Assembly: GCA_020721065.1 (NCBI GenBank) | Contig: DYNM01000001.1 | Coordinates: forward strand, 1 to 64,000 | DNA: 64,000 nt | Direction: 5' to 3' | Origin: Thiocystis violascens | Lineage (GTDB): Bacteria; Pseudomonadota; Gammaproteobacteria; Chromatiales; Chromatiaceae | Part shown: piece after piece, positions 37,014 through 46,059 of the stretch | Position numbering within the stretch: position 1 is the first letter of the stretch | Layout of the letters: each line of letters begins with the position of its first letter | The notes under the pieces: model-generated | What the model was told of the DNA's origin: nothing | Databases searched by the model: none | Seen by the model: the letters and a program-made list of their open reading frames with translations, nothing else | Translations under genes and position numbers: made by a program

Positions 37014-39466
37014 ATGGATTGGAAAAAAGCATCTATCATCAATGCAAAACGTCTCGAACGGGCGCTAGATGTTGAACGTTTTGCGCGTCAATTAGCCGAA
37101 TTGCCGCAAGCCCGGCAAGCAGGAATTACTAAAACACAATTAGATGCACTTTCCGAAGAGCGAGAACAGGCAGAACGCCAACGCCAACGATTAGAAAAAG
37201 GTGAGTTTAGAATTGCTGTAGTTGGTCTTGAAAAAGCCGGCAAAAGCACCTTTGTCAATGCGTGGCTTGGTAGTGATTTATTGCCAGCAAAATCGTTACG
37301 CTGCACCTTCACCACGACGCAGATTTTCTCGGTGAAAGAAGAAACTGAACAACGATTAGAAACGCAACCGAAAACAAACAGCGAGTTCAGCAAACTGGTT
37401 GCCGAATTAAAATCCGTTGCGAATGGTTCAGATGAAACGCGAGCTAAAAATGCCAAAGAAGATTTAGCAACGATTCAGCAGCATCAGACAACGCTCAAAG
37501 AAGTATTGAATGAAGGGGCACGCGCTAAACATTTCACTAATTTAGAGGAAATTAAAGAGCCTAGGAGTTACGCAGTTGAAAGTTAAGTTGTTGATTTTTA
37601 TGGAAGTGTGATTGTGCAGCGCACAAAATAACTTCAATAAAATCAGACATTTAGAAATCCAACTGCGTAACTCCTAGAGCCATTACGCAAATATGTTGCT
37701 GATGCGCGTTATGCCCACGCCATGCACGAAGCGCGTTTATACACTTGTCGTTTGGCAGAAGCTGAAGGTATTGTGTTTTACGATGTGCCTGGATTAGATT
37801 CAGGATTAGCAAAACATATCGAAGAATCCCGCGATATGTTGCACAGTTGTGATGCTGTGATTTTAATTCAGCGTTATCCTGATTTGCGCGGTGCGGAAAA
37901 GGATTTAATCAAATTTGCGCGTGAAGGTGATCGCCATATTCGTTTAGAAGATAAGATGTTTGTCTTTTTTGGACGCATGGATTCTTTTGCGACGCGAGAC
38001 GCATTTCAACGAGATTACCAACACGCAGTGCAAGCATGGCGCGATGAAGCAAATTTGCCGAATACGCGTATCGTTGGCGGATCAGCCGGAGCACATTTGG
38101 TATTGCACGGCATGGCTGAAAGCGAGACATTAAAAGACCTCGGTGACCAACAAAAAATTGCTGCTGATTTGTGCCGAGTCACTGGTGAAAATACTACCGA
38201 TTTAGAGACACTAAAAACGCTCACCGGAATTGATACCATTAAAAATACGATCAATCACTATTTGAATCATGAACGGGTGGCTATTGTAGAGCGTCGTTGC
38301 ACGGCGCTATTTGAAGCGATCTTGCGCCATAGCGAAGACATTTATCGCAGTGTGCGTACTCATTTCCCTGAAGACCCTGATGAAGCGCGGCGGCGGCTGG
38401 ATGAAGACCGAAATCTGGCATTTAACCAATGGTGGAGTGCTCATAAAGATCACCTTAAAGCAGGATTCAATGCTTACTATATTAAAGAGTTGAGTACCGA
38501 ATTTAGTAGTAATACGGTACGCAGTTTTAATCAACGTTACGAAGAAATCGTACGCGATAATATGGCGCAGTTGCCAGCTCGTGCCGCCGTCCAGCGCGAT
38601 CGTAAATTCTTTAGCAGTATGCAGCATGGATTTGATCCAGATGTCGCTAATCGTGAATGGCGCGAAGCTCTATATCGAGATGTGCGACAGATGATTCAAG
38701 ATATTGCAGAAAAACTAGCGATTGAATTAGAACAGGATACGCGAAAAATTAGCGATTTTGTGATTAGTCAATTATGGGGTAGTCAGCGTGTTCACCATTT
38801 ATTAGTTGGTGATACACACCAATTTCAAGAGCGGTTGCAATAAAGTCTTAAAGCACTGTTTTGCGTTTTGTGCGTCCACTGGCAGAGGCTTTGGTTCGCG
38901 CTCCAGTGAATACTCAAACTCGAATGAACATCGTGCGTGATAGTGGGGTTGATATTGAAATTCTCGATTATTACTTTCCTGAAAATGGTGAGGCGCTGTA
39001 TCGTGAATTAAAACAGTATTTACGGCACGGTTCTAAGCTATTAACTGATCCAGCACTTGCAAAAAATGTGTTATCTAGTCAGATTGATAAGATTCGTGAA
39101 ACGTTAAATAACGCAGTTGCTGGAATAAGTGAACAGGGTGCAGATCAAGACAACCGGCGTCAAGTAGTAGAAGAAGTGGAAGCAGATTTGCTGGCGTTAG
39201 AGTATTACTTGCTGCACAGTTTATTTGATGCAGCTGGTTTCAGAGCCTTTTGCCAACAGGAGTTAGAAAATCTTCGAGATCGTTATTTAGAACGCATGAA
39301 TGATGGCAGTTGGGACGGGATTGCAGGAAATGAATGGAAAAATGGTAACGCGCTCATGCTGGCAGAATTACCACCAGAACTGCGCCCACAAACGTTTAAT
39401 ACAGAAGTGAGTGATCGGTTACGGCAACTCGGTATTGCCATTCAACAGGCACGTCATTCTGTATAA
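37014..39466 (+). pseudogene. Dynamin-like large GTPase gene, interrupted by a MITE and two further lesions
   Basis: The first part (37014-37561) has the P-loop GLEKAGKSTFVNAW and switch-I Thr region. The second (37682-38843) has the G3 motif DVPGLDSG, a G4-like region near FFGRMDSF, and long helical segments. The third (38861-39466) is helical (LRFVRPLAEALVRAP, ILDYYFPENGEALYRELKQY). Removing the 115-bp element and one 5-bp target copy joins parts one and two in frame (EP-LRKYVADARYAHAMHEAR). Parts two and three join if TAA at 38841 was CAA and one T is restored in the run at 38858-38861. The ancestral product would be about 777 residues. Bacterial dynamin-like proteins remodel membranes or take part in defence; the role here is unknown. 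Confidence 0.75.
37562..37676. mobile_element. 115-bp MITE with perfect 17-bp inverted ends and 5-bp target duplication
   Basis: Ends TAGGAGTTACGCAGTTG (37562-37578) and CAACTGCGTAACTCCTA (37660-37676) are perfect inverted repeats. The target duplication GAGCC occupies 37557-37561 and 37677-37681. There is no ORF inside. Insertion adds 120 bp, a multiple of three, but brings an in-frame TAA at 37584. The perfect ends and duplication suggest a recent insertion by a transposase supplied in trans, not found in the window. Confidence 0.88.
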
Positions 39467-39487
39467 TGCAAATAAGAGAAGTAAGTC

Positions 39488-40564
39488 ATGGCTGTTTATA
39501 ATCTTTGTCCGGTTTGCAATAAAGAACACGGTAATGTGTCACGTTGCACAAATTGCGATTTCGATTTAACTGAGTACGCTTTTGCTAGTCTCCGCCAACA
39601 AAAAGCAATGGTAGAAGCACATCGCGCATCTCAGTTATCTGCCGTGCCAGCACCAGTAGAAATAATTTCAACACCCGTGACTGATAACACAACTCCGTCA
39701 CCAACAACTCAATCTTCTTTACCTTCAGATAACGTGGTAGCAGATGTTTATCGTGCCATTCTGCAAATGGCGTGGATGGATCACTACCTTGAACGACAAG
39801 AAATCAATTTCCTGTTTCAGAAAACACAGGAACTTCAATTAACGCTAGAACAAACCGAAGCAATTGAACGAGAAGTGATTGGGCGTTCTGTGCGTGAGCA
39901 AGCCTATTTTACCGCTTTACAAGCAGCGCAAAATGAATCTGGCGTTTTTTCATTACAGGAATTGCAAAAATTACCTGAATTTACTCAGTACCTTGCAATT
40001 CCATATCAGCAGGCACTAGCAGTGGAATTGGAGGTTTTAGGAAAACCTTTGCTTGAAGCATTGATTTTTGAGTTACAGCAGCAAAAAGCAGCCATTCCGA
40101 TGTTACAAAACAATCAACTTATTCAGCCTGTTGTTACAAATTGCTCACTTATCAACAATCGTTACCAAGATTTGAGTGATGGCACGGTATTGGATACACA
40201 AACCAATTTACAATGGATGCGCTGTGCGTTGGGACAAACTTGGAATGGGCAGAATTGTGTTGGTAAAGCTGATCAGTTCAATTGGGAAGAAGCAAAAATT
40301 GCTGCGCAGCAAACTCAGTACGCAGATAAAATAAACTGGCGTTTACCCACGATAGATGAACTAAAAACCCTGATTATTGTAGAAAATAAACCGATGATTG
40401 ACCAACAGGCTTTTCCAAATATGCCAATTTCTTGGTGCTGGTCTGATTCATGGGATACGGATAATTCAAGTTATGCGTGGGGTGTAAATTTTTATAGCGG
40501 CGATCTTAATAATAACTATAGGACTGGCAATAGCCATGTTCGTCTTGTCCGCTGCGGAAAATGA
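39488..40564 (+). CDS. Zinc-ribbon protein with C-terminal DUF1566 (Lcl_C-type) domain
   Basis: A 358-residue protein in three parts. Residues 1-30 are a zinc ribbon (CPVC and CTNC; Cys 7, 10, 20, 23). A Pro/Thr/Ser linker and a helical region follow, about 75-205 (VYRAILQMAWMDHYLERQEI), similar in feel to TerB-like helical bundles. Residues 225-357 match the DUF1566 pattern: YQDLSDGTVLDTQTNLQWMR, then WRLPTIDELKTLI, and a C-terminal SYAWGVNFYSGDL and VRLVRCGK. It starts 21 bp after the GTPase locus and probably belonged to the same operon. Function unknown. Confidence 0.75.
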   Translation: MAVYNLCPVCNKEHGNVSRCTNCDFDLTEYAFASLRQQKAMVEAHRASQLSAVPAPVEIISTPVTDNTTPSPTTQSSLPSDNVVADVYRAILQMAWMDHYLERQEINFLFQKTQELQLTLEQTEAIEREVIGRSVREQAYFTALQAAQNESGVFSLQELQKLPEFTQYLAIPYQQALAVELEVLGKPLLEALIFELQQQKAAIPMLQNNQLIQPVVTNCSLINNRYQDLSDGTVLDTQTNLQWMRCALGQTWNGQNCVGKADQFNWEEAKIAAQQTQYADKINWRLPTIDELKTLIIVENKPMIDQQAFPNMPISWCWSDSWDTDNSSYAWGVNFYSGDLNNNYRTGNSHVRLVRCGK

Positions 40565-40574
40565 CTTTGATGCT

Positions 40575-40647
40575 TGCAATGTGGCATTGGTATTAAAAAG
40601 ATTTAAATGCAGCTAAGCAATGGCTGCTCAAGGAAATTCGTGAATAA
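40575..40647 (+). pseudogene. Possible Sel1-like repeat fragment
   Basis: A short stretch reads GIGIKK, then after a frame change KDLNAAKQWLLKEIRE and a stop at 40645-40647. This resembles the end of a Sel1-type tetratricopeptide repeat. No start or longer frame exists, so at best it is a relic. The rest of the gap to yhcC (to 40775) shows nothing I can name. Confidence 0.3.
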
Positions 40648-40775
40648 GTCAATTAAAAGCGTTTAATGCGTTTATAAATTTGTAGAGTAGATCATTAAAG
40701 GTTTAATTCGCTCGGCATATCGCCTACAGTGTCGAAAACACCGCTTGGGCGTTCATGTCATTCAGGTTTTCATTC

Positions 40776-41744
40776 ATGCCTTATCCTGTTTTACCCCGCA
40801 TTCTCAGCGCCCGCGTTCACACCTTTGGTCAATATCTGCTGCAACGCTACGGCCAGCGCGTCCACAAGCTCGCGCTTCACGCGGGTTTTACCTGCCCGAA
40901 TCGTGACGGCGTCAAAGGACATGGCGGCTGCACTTTTTGCAATAACGTGTCATTTAGCCCGAATGCGCAGGAACCACCGCCGTTGGATGCGCAGCTTGAG
41001 GCGGGACGCACGGTGGTGGCGAAACGCACCGGAGCGCGGCGCTTTATGGGTTATTTTCAAGCCTATACAAATACTTACGATCCGCTTGATGCCCTGCGCC
41101 AGCGGTATGACAGCGTGTTGCGGCATCCCGATGTGATTGGGCTGTCAATTGGGACGCGCCCCGATTGTGTACCGGAAGCGGTGCTGGATTTGTTGGCAAG
41201 TTATCAGGCGCAGGGCAAGGAAATCTGGCTGGAGCTGGGGCTGCAATCGGCAGATGACCGCACGTTGGAACGGATCAATCGCGGTCACACTTTCGCCGAT
41301 TATCGAACGACGGCGCTGGCGGCAGCGCAGCGCGGGATTCCGGTGTGTGCGCATCTCATCATTGGCTTGCCGGGCGAGGGACGCACGGCAGCGTTGAGCA
41401 GTTTGCAGCAGGTGCTGGAGATCGGCGTGGCGGGTTTGAAACTGCATCCGCTGCATGTTGTGCAGCACACGCGGCTGGCGCTGGATTGGCAACGCGGCAG
41501 CTATCAACCGTTAGCGCGAGCAGACTATGTGGACATTTGCGCTGATCTGGTGGAGCGCACACCGCCAACGGTGATTTATCATCGCCTCACCGGCACTGCC
41601 TCCCGCGACATCTTGCTGGCACCAGACTGGTGTCATCAAAAATGGGCGGTGCTCAATGCCATTGAAGCCGAGTTATGCCGCCGCGACAGTCGTCAAGGTG
41701 ATTGTTGTAATTTCTCTCATCATCAACTGGTCAGCTCTGCCTGA
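40776..41744 (+). CDS. TIGR01212-type radical SAM protein (YhcC-like)
   Basis: A 322-residue iron-sulfur protein. The cluster motif is CPNRDGVKGHGGCTFCNN (C-x12-C-x2-C), the variant spacing seen in this family. Other blocks: GYFQAYTNTYDPLDALRQRY, VIGLSIGTRPDCVPEAVLDL, EIWLELGLQSADDRTLERI and HLIIGLPGEGR. The ATG at 40776 is preferred to one 21 bp upstream. The reaction is not established for the family. It lies 19 bp before ubiU and may be co-transcribed with ubiUV. Confidence 0.88.
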   Translation: MPYPVLPRILSARVHTFGQYLLQRYGQRVHKLALHAGFTCPNRDGVKGHGGCTFCNNVSFSPNAQEPPPLDAQLEAGRTVVAKRTGARRFMGYFQAYTNTYDPLDALRQRYDSVLRHPDVIGLSIGTRPDCVPEAVLDLLASYQAQGKEIWLELGLQSADDRTLERINRGHTFADYRTTALAAAQRGIPVCAHLIIGLPGEGRTAALSSLQQVLEIGVAGLKLHPLHVVQHTRLALDWQRGSYQPLARADYVDICADLVERTPPTVIYHRLTGTASRDILLAPDWCHQKWAVLNAIEAELCRRDSRQGDCCNFSHHQLVSSA

Positions 41745-41763
41745 CCGCGCAGGAGACGCTTTT

Positions 41764-42759
41764 ATGGAACTCGTCTGTCCCGCCGGTAATTTGCCGATGC
41801 TCAAGGCGGCCGTCGATCACGGTGCCGATGCGGTGTACATCGGTTTCCGCGATGACACCAATGCCCGCCATTTTGCCGGGCTGAATTTCAACGACAAACA
41901 AATCCGCGAGGGGCTGCACTACGCGCACGATCATAAGGTCAAGGTGTTTGTCGCCATTAACACCTACGCGCAGCCGAATGGCTGGGAACGCTGGACGGCA
42001 GCAGTGGATCGCGCCGTTGATCTGGGCGTAAATGCGATCATCCTTGCCGATATGGGCGTTCTCGATTACGCCGCCAATCGCTATCCACACGTCAATCTGC
42101 ATTTGTCGGTGCAAGGCTCGGCAACCAATCCAGCAGCGATTCGGTTTATGCACCGCCATTTTGGCATCAAGCGCGTGGTCGTGCCACGAGTGTTATCGCT
42201 GGCGCAGGTCGCGCATTTGATTGAAGAAACGCCGGTGCCGGTGGAGATTTTCGGCTTCGGCAGCCTGTGCGTCATGGTTGAGGGACGCTGCCTGCTGTCG
42301 TCGTATGCCTGCGGACAATCGCCCAATACTTACGGCGCGTGCTCGCCTGCTGCGCATGTGGAATGGCGCGACACGGCCCAAGGTCAGGAAACGCGGCTGG
42401 GCGGCGTGTTGATTGAACGGCGTTCGCTCAACGAACCGGCGGGGTATCCGACGCTGTGCAAAGGGCGCTACGACGTGGCGGGTGAATTGCGCCACGCGAT
42501 TGAAGAGCCAACTAGCTTGAATACTTTGGACATTTTGCCGGGGATTCTCGCCGCTGGCGTCAGCGCGATCAAAATTGAAGGGCGGCAGCGCAGCACCCGT
42601 TACGTCGCGCAGGTGGCGCAGGTCTGGCGCGAGGCGATTGATGCTTGTCAACGCAATCCTGATGCGTTTCGTCCCAAAGACAGTTGGCACCAAATTCTGG
42701 CTCAAGTCTCCGAAGGTGCCCAAACCACGATTGGGCCGTATCACCGCCCTTGGCACTAA
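41764..42759 (+). CDS. ubiU: O2-independent ubiquinone hydroxylation protein UbiU
   Basis: With UbiV and UbiT, UbiU hydroxylates the ubiquinone ring without oxygen, using prephenate as oxygen donor. The 331-residue U32-peptidase-family protein starts at ATG 41764 (MELVCPAGNLPMLKAAVDHG). The four cysteines for a [4Fe-4S] cluster are visible: SLCVMVEGRCLLSSYACG, later GACSP, and YPTLCKGRYDV. Other U32 hallmarks: GADAVYIGF and SAIKIEGRQRS. It is followed 20 bp later by ubiV. No ubiT is in the window. Confidence 0.93.
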   Translation: MELVCPAGNLPMLKAAVDHGADAVYIGFRDDTNARHFAGLNFNDKQIREGLHYAHDHKVKVFVAINTYAQPNGWERWTAAVDRAVDLGVNAIILADMGVLDYAANRYPHVNLHLSVQGSATNPAAIRFMHRHFGIKRVVVPRVLSLAQVAHLIEETPVPVEIFGFGSLCVMVEGRCLLSSYACGQSPNTYGACSPAAHVEWRDTAQGQETRLGGVLIERRSLNEPAGYPTLCKGRYDVAGELRHAIEEPTSLNTLDILPGILAAGVSAIKIEGRQRSTRYVAQVAQVWREAIDACQRNPDAFRPKDSWHQILAQVSEGAQTTIGPYHRPWH

Positions 42760-42779
42760 TTCACTCACAGCGACTCGTC

Positions 42780-43685
42780 ATGCCAACGACTTCACACTCC
42801 ACCCCTCGCCTCACCCTCGGCCCGATTCTGTATCACTGGTCGCGGGAACAGGTGTTTGATTTTTACGCAGAAATGCTCGAAACGCCGGTCGCCGTCATTT
42901 ATCTCGGCGAAACCATTTGCTCAAAACGACGCCTGCTGCGTCCCGAAGATTATTGGGAATTAGCCGAGCGCGTCGCTGCCGCTGGCAAAGAGCCAGTGAT
43001 TTCGACGCTGGCGCTGATTGAAGCCGACAGCGAATTAAAAACGTTGCAACGGATTTGCGCTGACGAGCGTTTTTTAATTGAAGCGAATGATTTAGCCGGA
43101 TTAGATTTTCTCGAAGGTCGTCCATTCGTCACCGGCCATTCCATCAATTTATACAACCAGCGTACTTTGGCATTCCTTGCCGCTCGCGGCTTAAAACGCT
43201 GGGTATTACCGGTTGAATTGGGACGCGAAACCGCCGCCGCTTTAATTCAAACGCGACCGGATGGCGTCGAGTGTGAATTGTTTGCTTATGGGCGGCTGCC
43301 GCTGGCGTATTCCGCCCGCTGCTTCACCGCATATAACCGCAACTTAAGCAAAGATGATTGCCAATTTTGCTGCGGCGATTATCCCGATGGCTTATTGATT
43401 TCCACACAGGAAGCGATGCCATTTTTAGCATTAAATGGCATTCAAACCCAATCGGCAACCACGCATAATTTATTATCCGTATTGCCAGAAGTGACACAAA
43501 TGGGCGTCGAATTACTGCGCATCAGTCCGCAATCAACGCACACTGCCGACATTGTCCGCGTATTTGCCGACACGTTGGCAGGAAAACTGGCTGCTGCTGA
43601 CGGCACGGCGCAATTACGCGCTTGGTGTCCGAGTGTATTGAGCGATGGTTATTGGACGGGTAAAGCTGGAATTGCAACGGCTTAA
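42780..43685 (+). CDS. ubiV: O2-independent ubiquinone hydroxylation protein UbiV
   Basis: The 301-residue partner of UbiU. It starts at ATG 42780. Cluster cysteines: YLGETICSKRRLL, then YSARCFTAYNRNLSKDDCQ and FCCGDYPDG. It also has FVTGHSINLYNQRTLAFLA and MGVELLRISPQS. UbiU and UbiV form a heterodimer with a [4Fe-4S] cluster in each subunit in E. coli. In this organism the pair would maintain quinone synthesis under the anoxic, illuminated conditions in which the photosystem works. Confidence 0.93.
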   Translation: MPTTSHSTPRLTLGPILYHWSREQVFDFYAEMLETPVAVIYLGETICSKRRLLRPEDYWELAERVAAAGKEPVISTLALIEADSELKTLQRICADERFLIEANDLAGLDFLEGRPFVTGHSINLYNQRTLAFLAARGLKRWVLPVELGRETAAALIQTRPDGVECELFAYGRLPLAYSARCFTAYNRNLSKDDCQFCCGDYPDGLLISTQEAMPFLALNGIQTQSATTHNLLSVLPEVTQMGVELLRISPQSTHTADIVRVFADTLAGKLAAADGTAQLRAWCPSVLSDGYWTGKAGIATA

Positions 43686-43705
43686 ACACAAGTCATATTG
43701 AATAA

Positions 43706-43743
43706 AAAAACCATCTCCCGCGCAATACGGGAGATGGTTTTTG
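43706..43743. terminator. Bidirectional terminator between ubiV and ahcY
   Basis: AAACCATCTCCCG-cgcaata-CGGGAGATGGTTT, a perfect 13-bp stem (43708-43740) with A and T runs outside, between convergent ubiV and ahcY. Confidence 0.92.
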
Positions 43744-43815
43744 TTATGGTGATTGAATACACACAACTAAAGCGAGTGAAATCACCACCGCCAGAAAGTC
43801 GCTAATCAACCATAA

Positions 43816-45222
43816 TCAATAACGATAATTCTCTGCCTTATATGGTCCATTAACCGGCACACCAATATAATCTGCCTGCGTTTGCGTCAGCGTGGTCAAC
43901 TTGACGCCAATCTTCTCCAAATGCAGCCGTGCGACATCTTCATCCAAATGCTTCGGCAATACATAGACACCAATCGGATATTCCTCCGGTTTGGTGAAGA
44001 TTTCAATCTGCGCCAGCACCTGATTGGTAAAGCTATTGGACATCACAAAACTGGGATGACCGGTTGCGCAACCCAGATTCACTAAACGCCCTTCCGCCAA
44101 CAATGTAATGCGATGACCATCCGGGAATACGATCTGATCGACCTGTGGCTTGATATTGACCCATTCGTATTGCTTCAGGCTATACACCTGAATCTCATTG
44201 TCGAAATGACCGATATTGCACACAATCGCCTGATCTTTCATTGCAATCATGTGATCGTGGGTAATGATGTCGGTATTGCCAGTGGCCGTGACAAAGATGT
44301 CCATCATTGATACGACATCATCAAGCCGCACGACGCGATAACCTTCCATTGCGGCTTGCAATGCGCAAATGGGATCAATTTCTGTAACCCACACGGTTGC
44401 GCCTAAACCACGCAATGAAGCTGCCGAACCTTTACCCACATCGCCAAAGCCGCAGACCAATGCTAATTTACCTGCAATCATCACATCGGTTGCGCGTTTA
44501 ATTGCATCAACCAATGATTCACGACAGCCATATAAATTATCAAACTTGGATTTCGTTACCGAATCATTGACATTCATCGCGGGGAATAACAATTGCCCAT
44601 CGCGGTGCATTTGATAAAGCCGATGCACGCCAGTTGTGGTTTCTTCCGTGACGCCTTTAATCGCAGCGGCAATCCCGTGCCAATGCTGTGGATTGCGCTC
44701 GAAGGTGCGACTGAGCAGACCAAGAATTGCTGTCCATTCTTCACTATCGCCAGCAGCAGGAGCGGGAATTGCGCCCGCGTTTTCGTATTCAACGCCCTTA
44801 TGAACCACTAAAGTTGCATCGCCGCCGTCATCAAGAATCATATTCGGGCCAGCACCATCGGGCCAATTCAATACCTGTTCAGTACACCACCAGTATTCTT
44901 CCAGCGTTTCACCTTTCCACGCATAGACTGGAATACCAGCAGCGGCAATTGCTGCCGCAGCGTGATCTTGCGTTGAAAAGATATTGCAGGAACACCAGCG
45001 CACCTGCGCACCCAATTCAACCAGCGTTTCAATCAATACGGCGGTTTGAATGGTCATGTGCAAACTGCCGGTAATCCGCGCTCCGGTCAATGGCTTTGAT
45101 GCGCCGAATTTCCGCCGCAGCGCCATTAAGCCCGGCATTTCAGTCTCGGCGATGACCATTTCTTTGCGCCCAAAATCAGCTAATGCGATGTCGGCAACTT
45201 TGTAATCGGTAAACTCACTCAT
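43816..45222 (-). CDS. ahcY: Adenosylhomocysteinase
   Basis: NAD-dependent hydrolysis of S-adenosylhomocysteine to adenosine and homocysteine, clearing the product inhibitor of methyltransferases. The 468-residue protein shows [64 protein letters not shown], the NAD loop [19 protein letters not shown], and the C-terminal [11 protein letters not shown] (Lys-Tyr motif). It is preceded by an SAH riboswitch, so expression should rise with SAH. Bacteriochlorophyll synthesis (BchM, BchE) uses SAM and would generate SAH. Confidence 0.97.
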   Translation of the reverse strand: MSEFTDYKVADIALADFGRKEMVIAETEMPGLMALRRKFGASKPLTGARITGSLHMTIQTAVLIETLVELGAQVRWCSCNIFSTQDHAAAAIAAAGIPVYAWKGETLEEYWWCTEQVLNWPDGAGPNMILDDGGDATLVVHKGVEYENAGAIPAPAAGDSEEWTAILGLLSRTFERNPQHWHGIAAAIKGVTEETTTGVHRLYQMHRDGQLLFPAMNVNDSVTKSKFDNLYGCRESLVDAIKRATDVMIAGKLALVCGFGDVGKGSAASLRGLGATVWVTEIDPICALQAAMEGYRVVRLDDVVSMMDIFVTATGNTDIITHDHMIAMKDQAIVCNIGHFDNEIQVYSLKQYEWVNIKPQVDQIVFPDGHRITLLAEGRLVNLGCATGHPSFVMSNSFTNQVLAQIEIFTKPEEYPIGVYVLPKHLDEDVARLHLEKIGVKLTTLTQTQADYIGVPVNGPYKAENYRY

Positions 45223-45273
45223 GGTTAATCAACTCTCGATGAATCGTGAGTGAGCGCCGTTAAATAAAGGGAA

Positions 45274-45334
45274 ATCACAACGCCGAGCCTGGCTCGAATT
45301 GAATTCGAGTTGCAACGCTCCTCGGCGGCGTGAT
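45274..45334 (-). promoter_or_regulatory. SAH riboswitch upstream of ahcY
   Basis: The minus strand reads CGCCGAGGAGCGTTGCAAC, a hairpin built on CTCGAATTC/GAATTCGAG-type arms, then GCCAGGCTCGGCG. This matches the SAH-riboswitch core: CCGAGGAGCG-TGCAAC and GCCAGGCTCGG pairing as P1, extended by ATCAC/GTGAT. It ends 51 nt before the ahcY ATG. Ligand binding would turn expression on. A likely promoter (TTGCCA-N16-TTTATC on the minus strand) lies just upstream. Confidence 0.9.
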
Positions 45335-45412
45335 GGGGTGATAAAGAGTACTGGTGATTGGTGGCAAAAAGATGACCGCTATTTTGCCATCAAATCATCA
45401 TTCCCGCGCATA

Positions 45413-45513
45413 AAAAAAGACCGCGAGGTCTTTTAATAATGTGGCTGTTCAGTCGTTTATTCAAGTGCTGATTGAAGACAAATAAAAACCCGTTATTCAA
45501 TAACGGGTTTTTA
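45413..45513 (-). terminator. Two hairpin terminators downstream of tRNA-Ser
   Basis: AACCCGTTAT-tca-ATAACGGGTT with A5/T5 flanks (about 45484-45512), and AAAAGACC-gcga-GGTCTTTT (45415-45434). Both follow the tRNA-Ser 3' end on the minus strand and isolate ahcY from the csrA-tRNA transcript. Confidence 0.75.
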
Positions 45514-45520
45514 TAAAAGT

Positions 45521-45610
45521 TGGCGGAGAGAGAGGGATTCGAACCCTCGATAGGGATTAACCTATACTCCCTTAGCAGGGGAGCGCCTTCAGCCGCTCGG
45601 CCATCTCTCC
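45521..45610 (-). tRNA. tRNA-Ser (anticodon GCU)
   Basis: On the minus strand it begins GGAGAGATGGCCGAGCGG, has the loop CTGCTAA (anticodon GCU), a long variable arm, the GTTCGAATC T-arm and acceptor end TCTCTCC with discriminator G and encoded CCA. Position after csrA matches other Gammaproteobacteria. Confidence 0.95.
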
Positions 45611-45675
45611 TAAATCAATACGTCTATCAGCGTTCCGACAGGACGCATATCCTAACATGTTTCATTCAATTTGCG

Positions 45676-45888
45676 CTAGTTATCCGCACATTCCACGACG
45701 CTCGCGCTTTGTCCGCCATCCGTTTGCTCACGCTTGATCCGCTCGTAAATTTCCTCACGATGCACCGACACCTCACGCGGGGCGTTGACGCCAATTCGCA
45801 CTTGATTTCCTTTGACGCCAAGGACGGTGACAGTCACTTCGTCACCAATCATCAGCGTCTCACCGACGCGCCGAGTCAAAATTAACAT
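45676..45888 (-). CDS. csrA: Carbon storage regulator CsrA
   Basis: A small dimeric RNA-binding protein that blocks or stabilises target mRNAs at GGA motifs. The 70-residue protein has [20 protein letters not shown], the core [20 protein letters not shown] with the RNA-binding GVNAP, and EEIYERIK with key Arg. The tail after residue 55 ([15 protein letters not shown]) is variable. It follows lysC after 171 bp, which probably contain its own promoter. Confidence 0.96.
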   Translation of the reverse strand: MLILTRRVGETLMIGDEVTVTVLGVKGNQVRIGVNAPREVSVHREEIYERIKREQTDGGQSASVVECADN

Positions 45889-46059
45889 CGTTTGCTTTCT
45901 CCCTTTGCTTCCATTGATCTAATGATCCATGCGCTGCAATAGCCACTCCCGATGTCAAGTCAGGCGCGGCAGTCCCGCAGATCATTCCCATTTACTGGCC
46001 ACTGCCGCAATTCTAGCAACTGCTTGGATAATGACAATTCGCAATTGACGCGCCAGCAG

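Noticed and set aside
38841..38861. Programmed frameshift or stop read-through joining GTPase parts two and three
   Set aside because: Both a stop codon and a one-base shift are needed, with no slippery heptamer or downstream structure, and the gene is already broken by the MITE.
40200..40650. Possible diversity-generating retroelement target (DUF1566 C-terminus with several AAT/AAC/TAT codons)
   Set aside because: DUF1566-type folds occur in such systems, but no reverse transcriptase, template repeat or accessory gene is found near it in the window.
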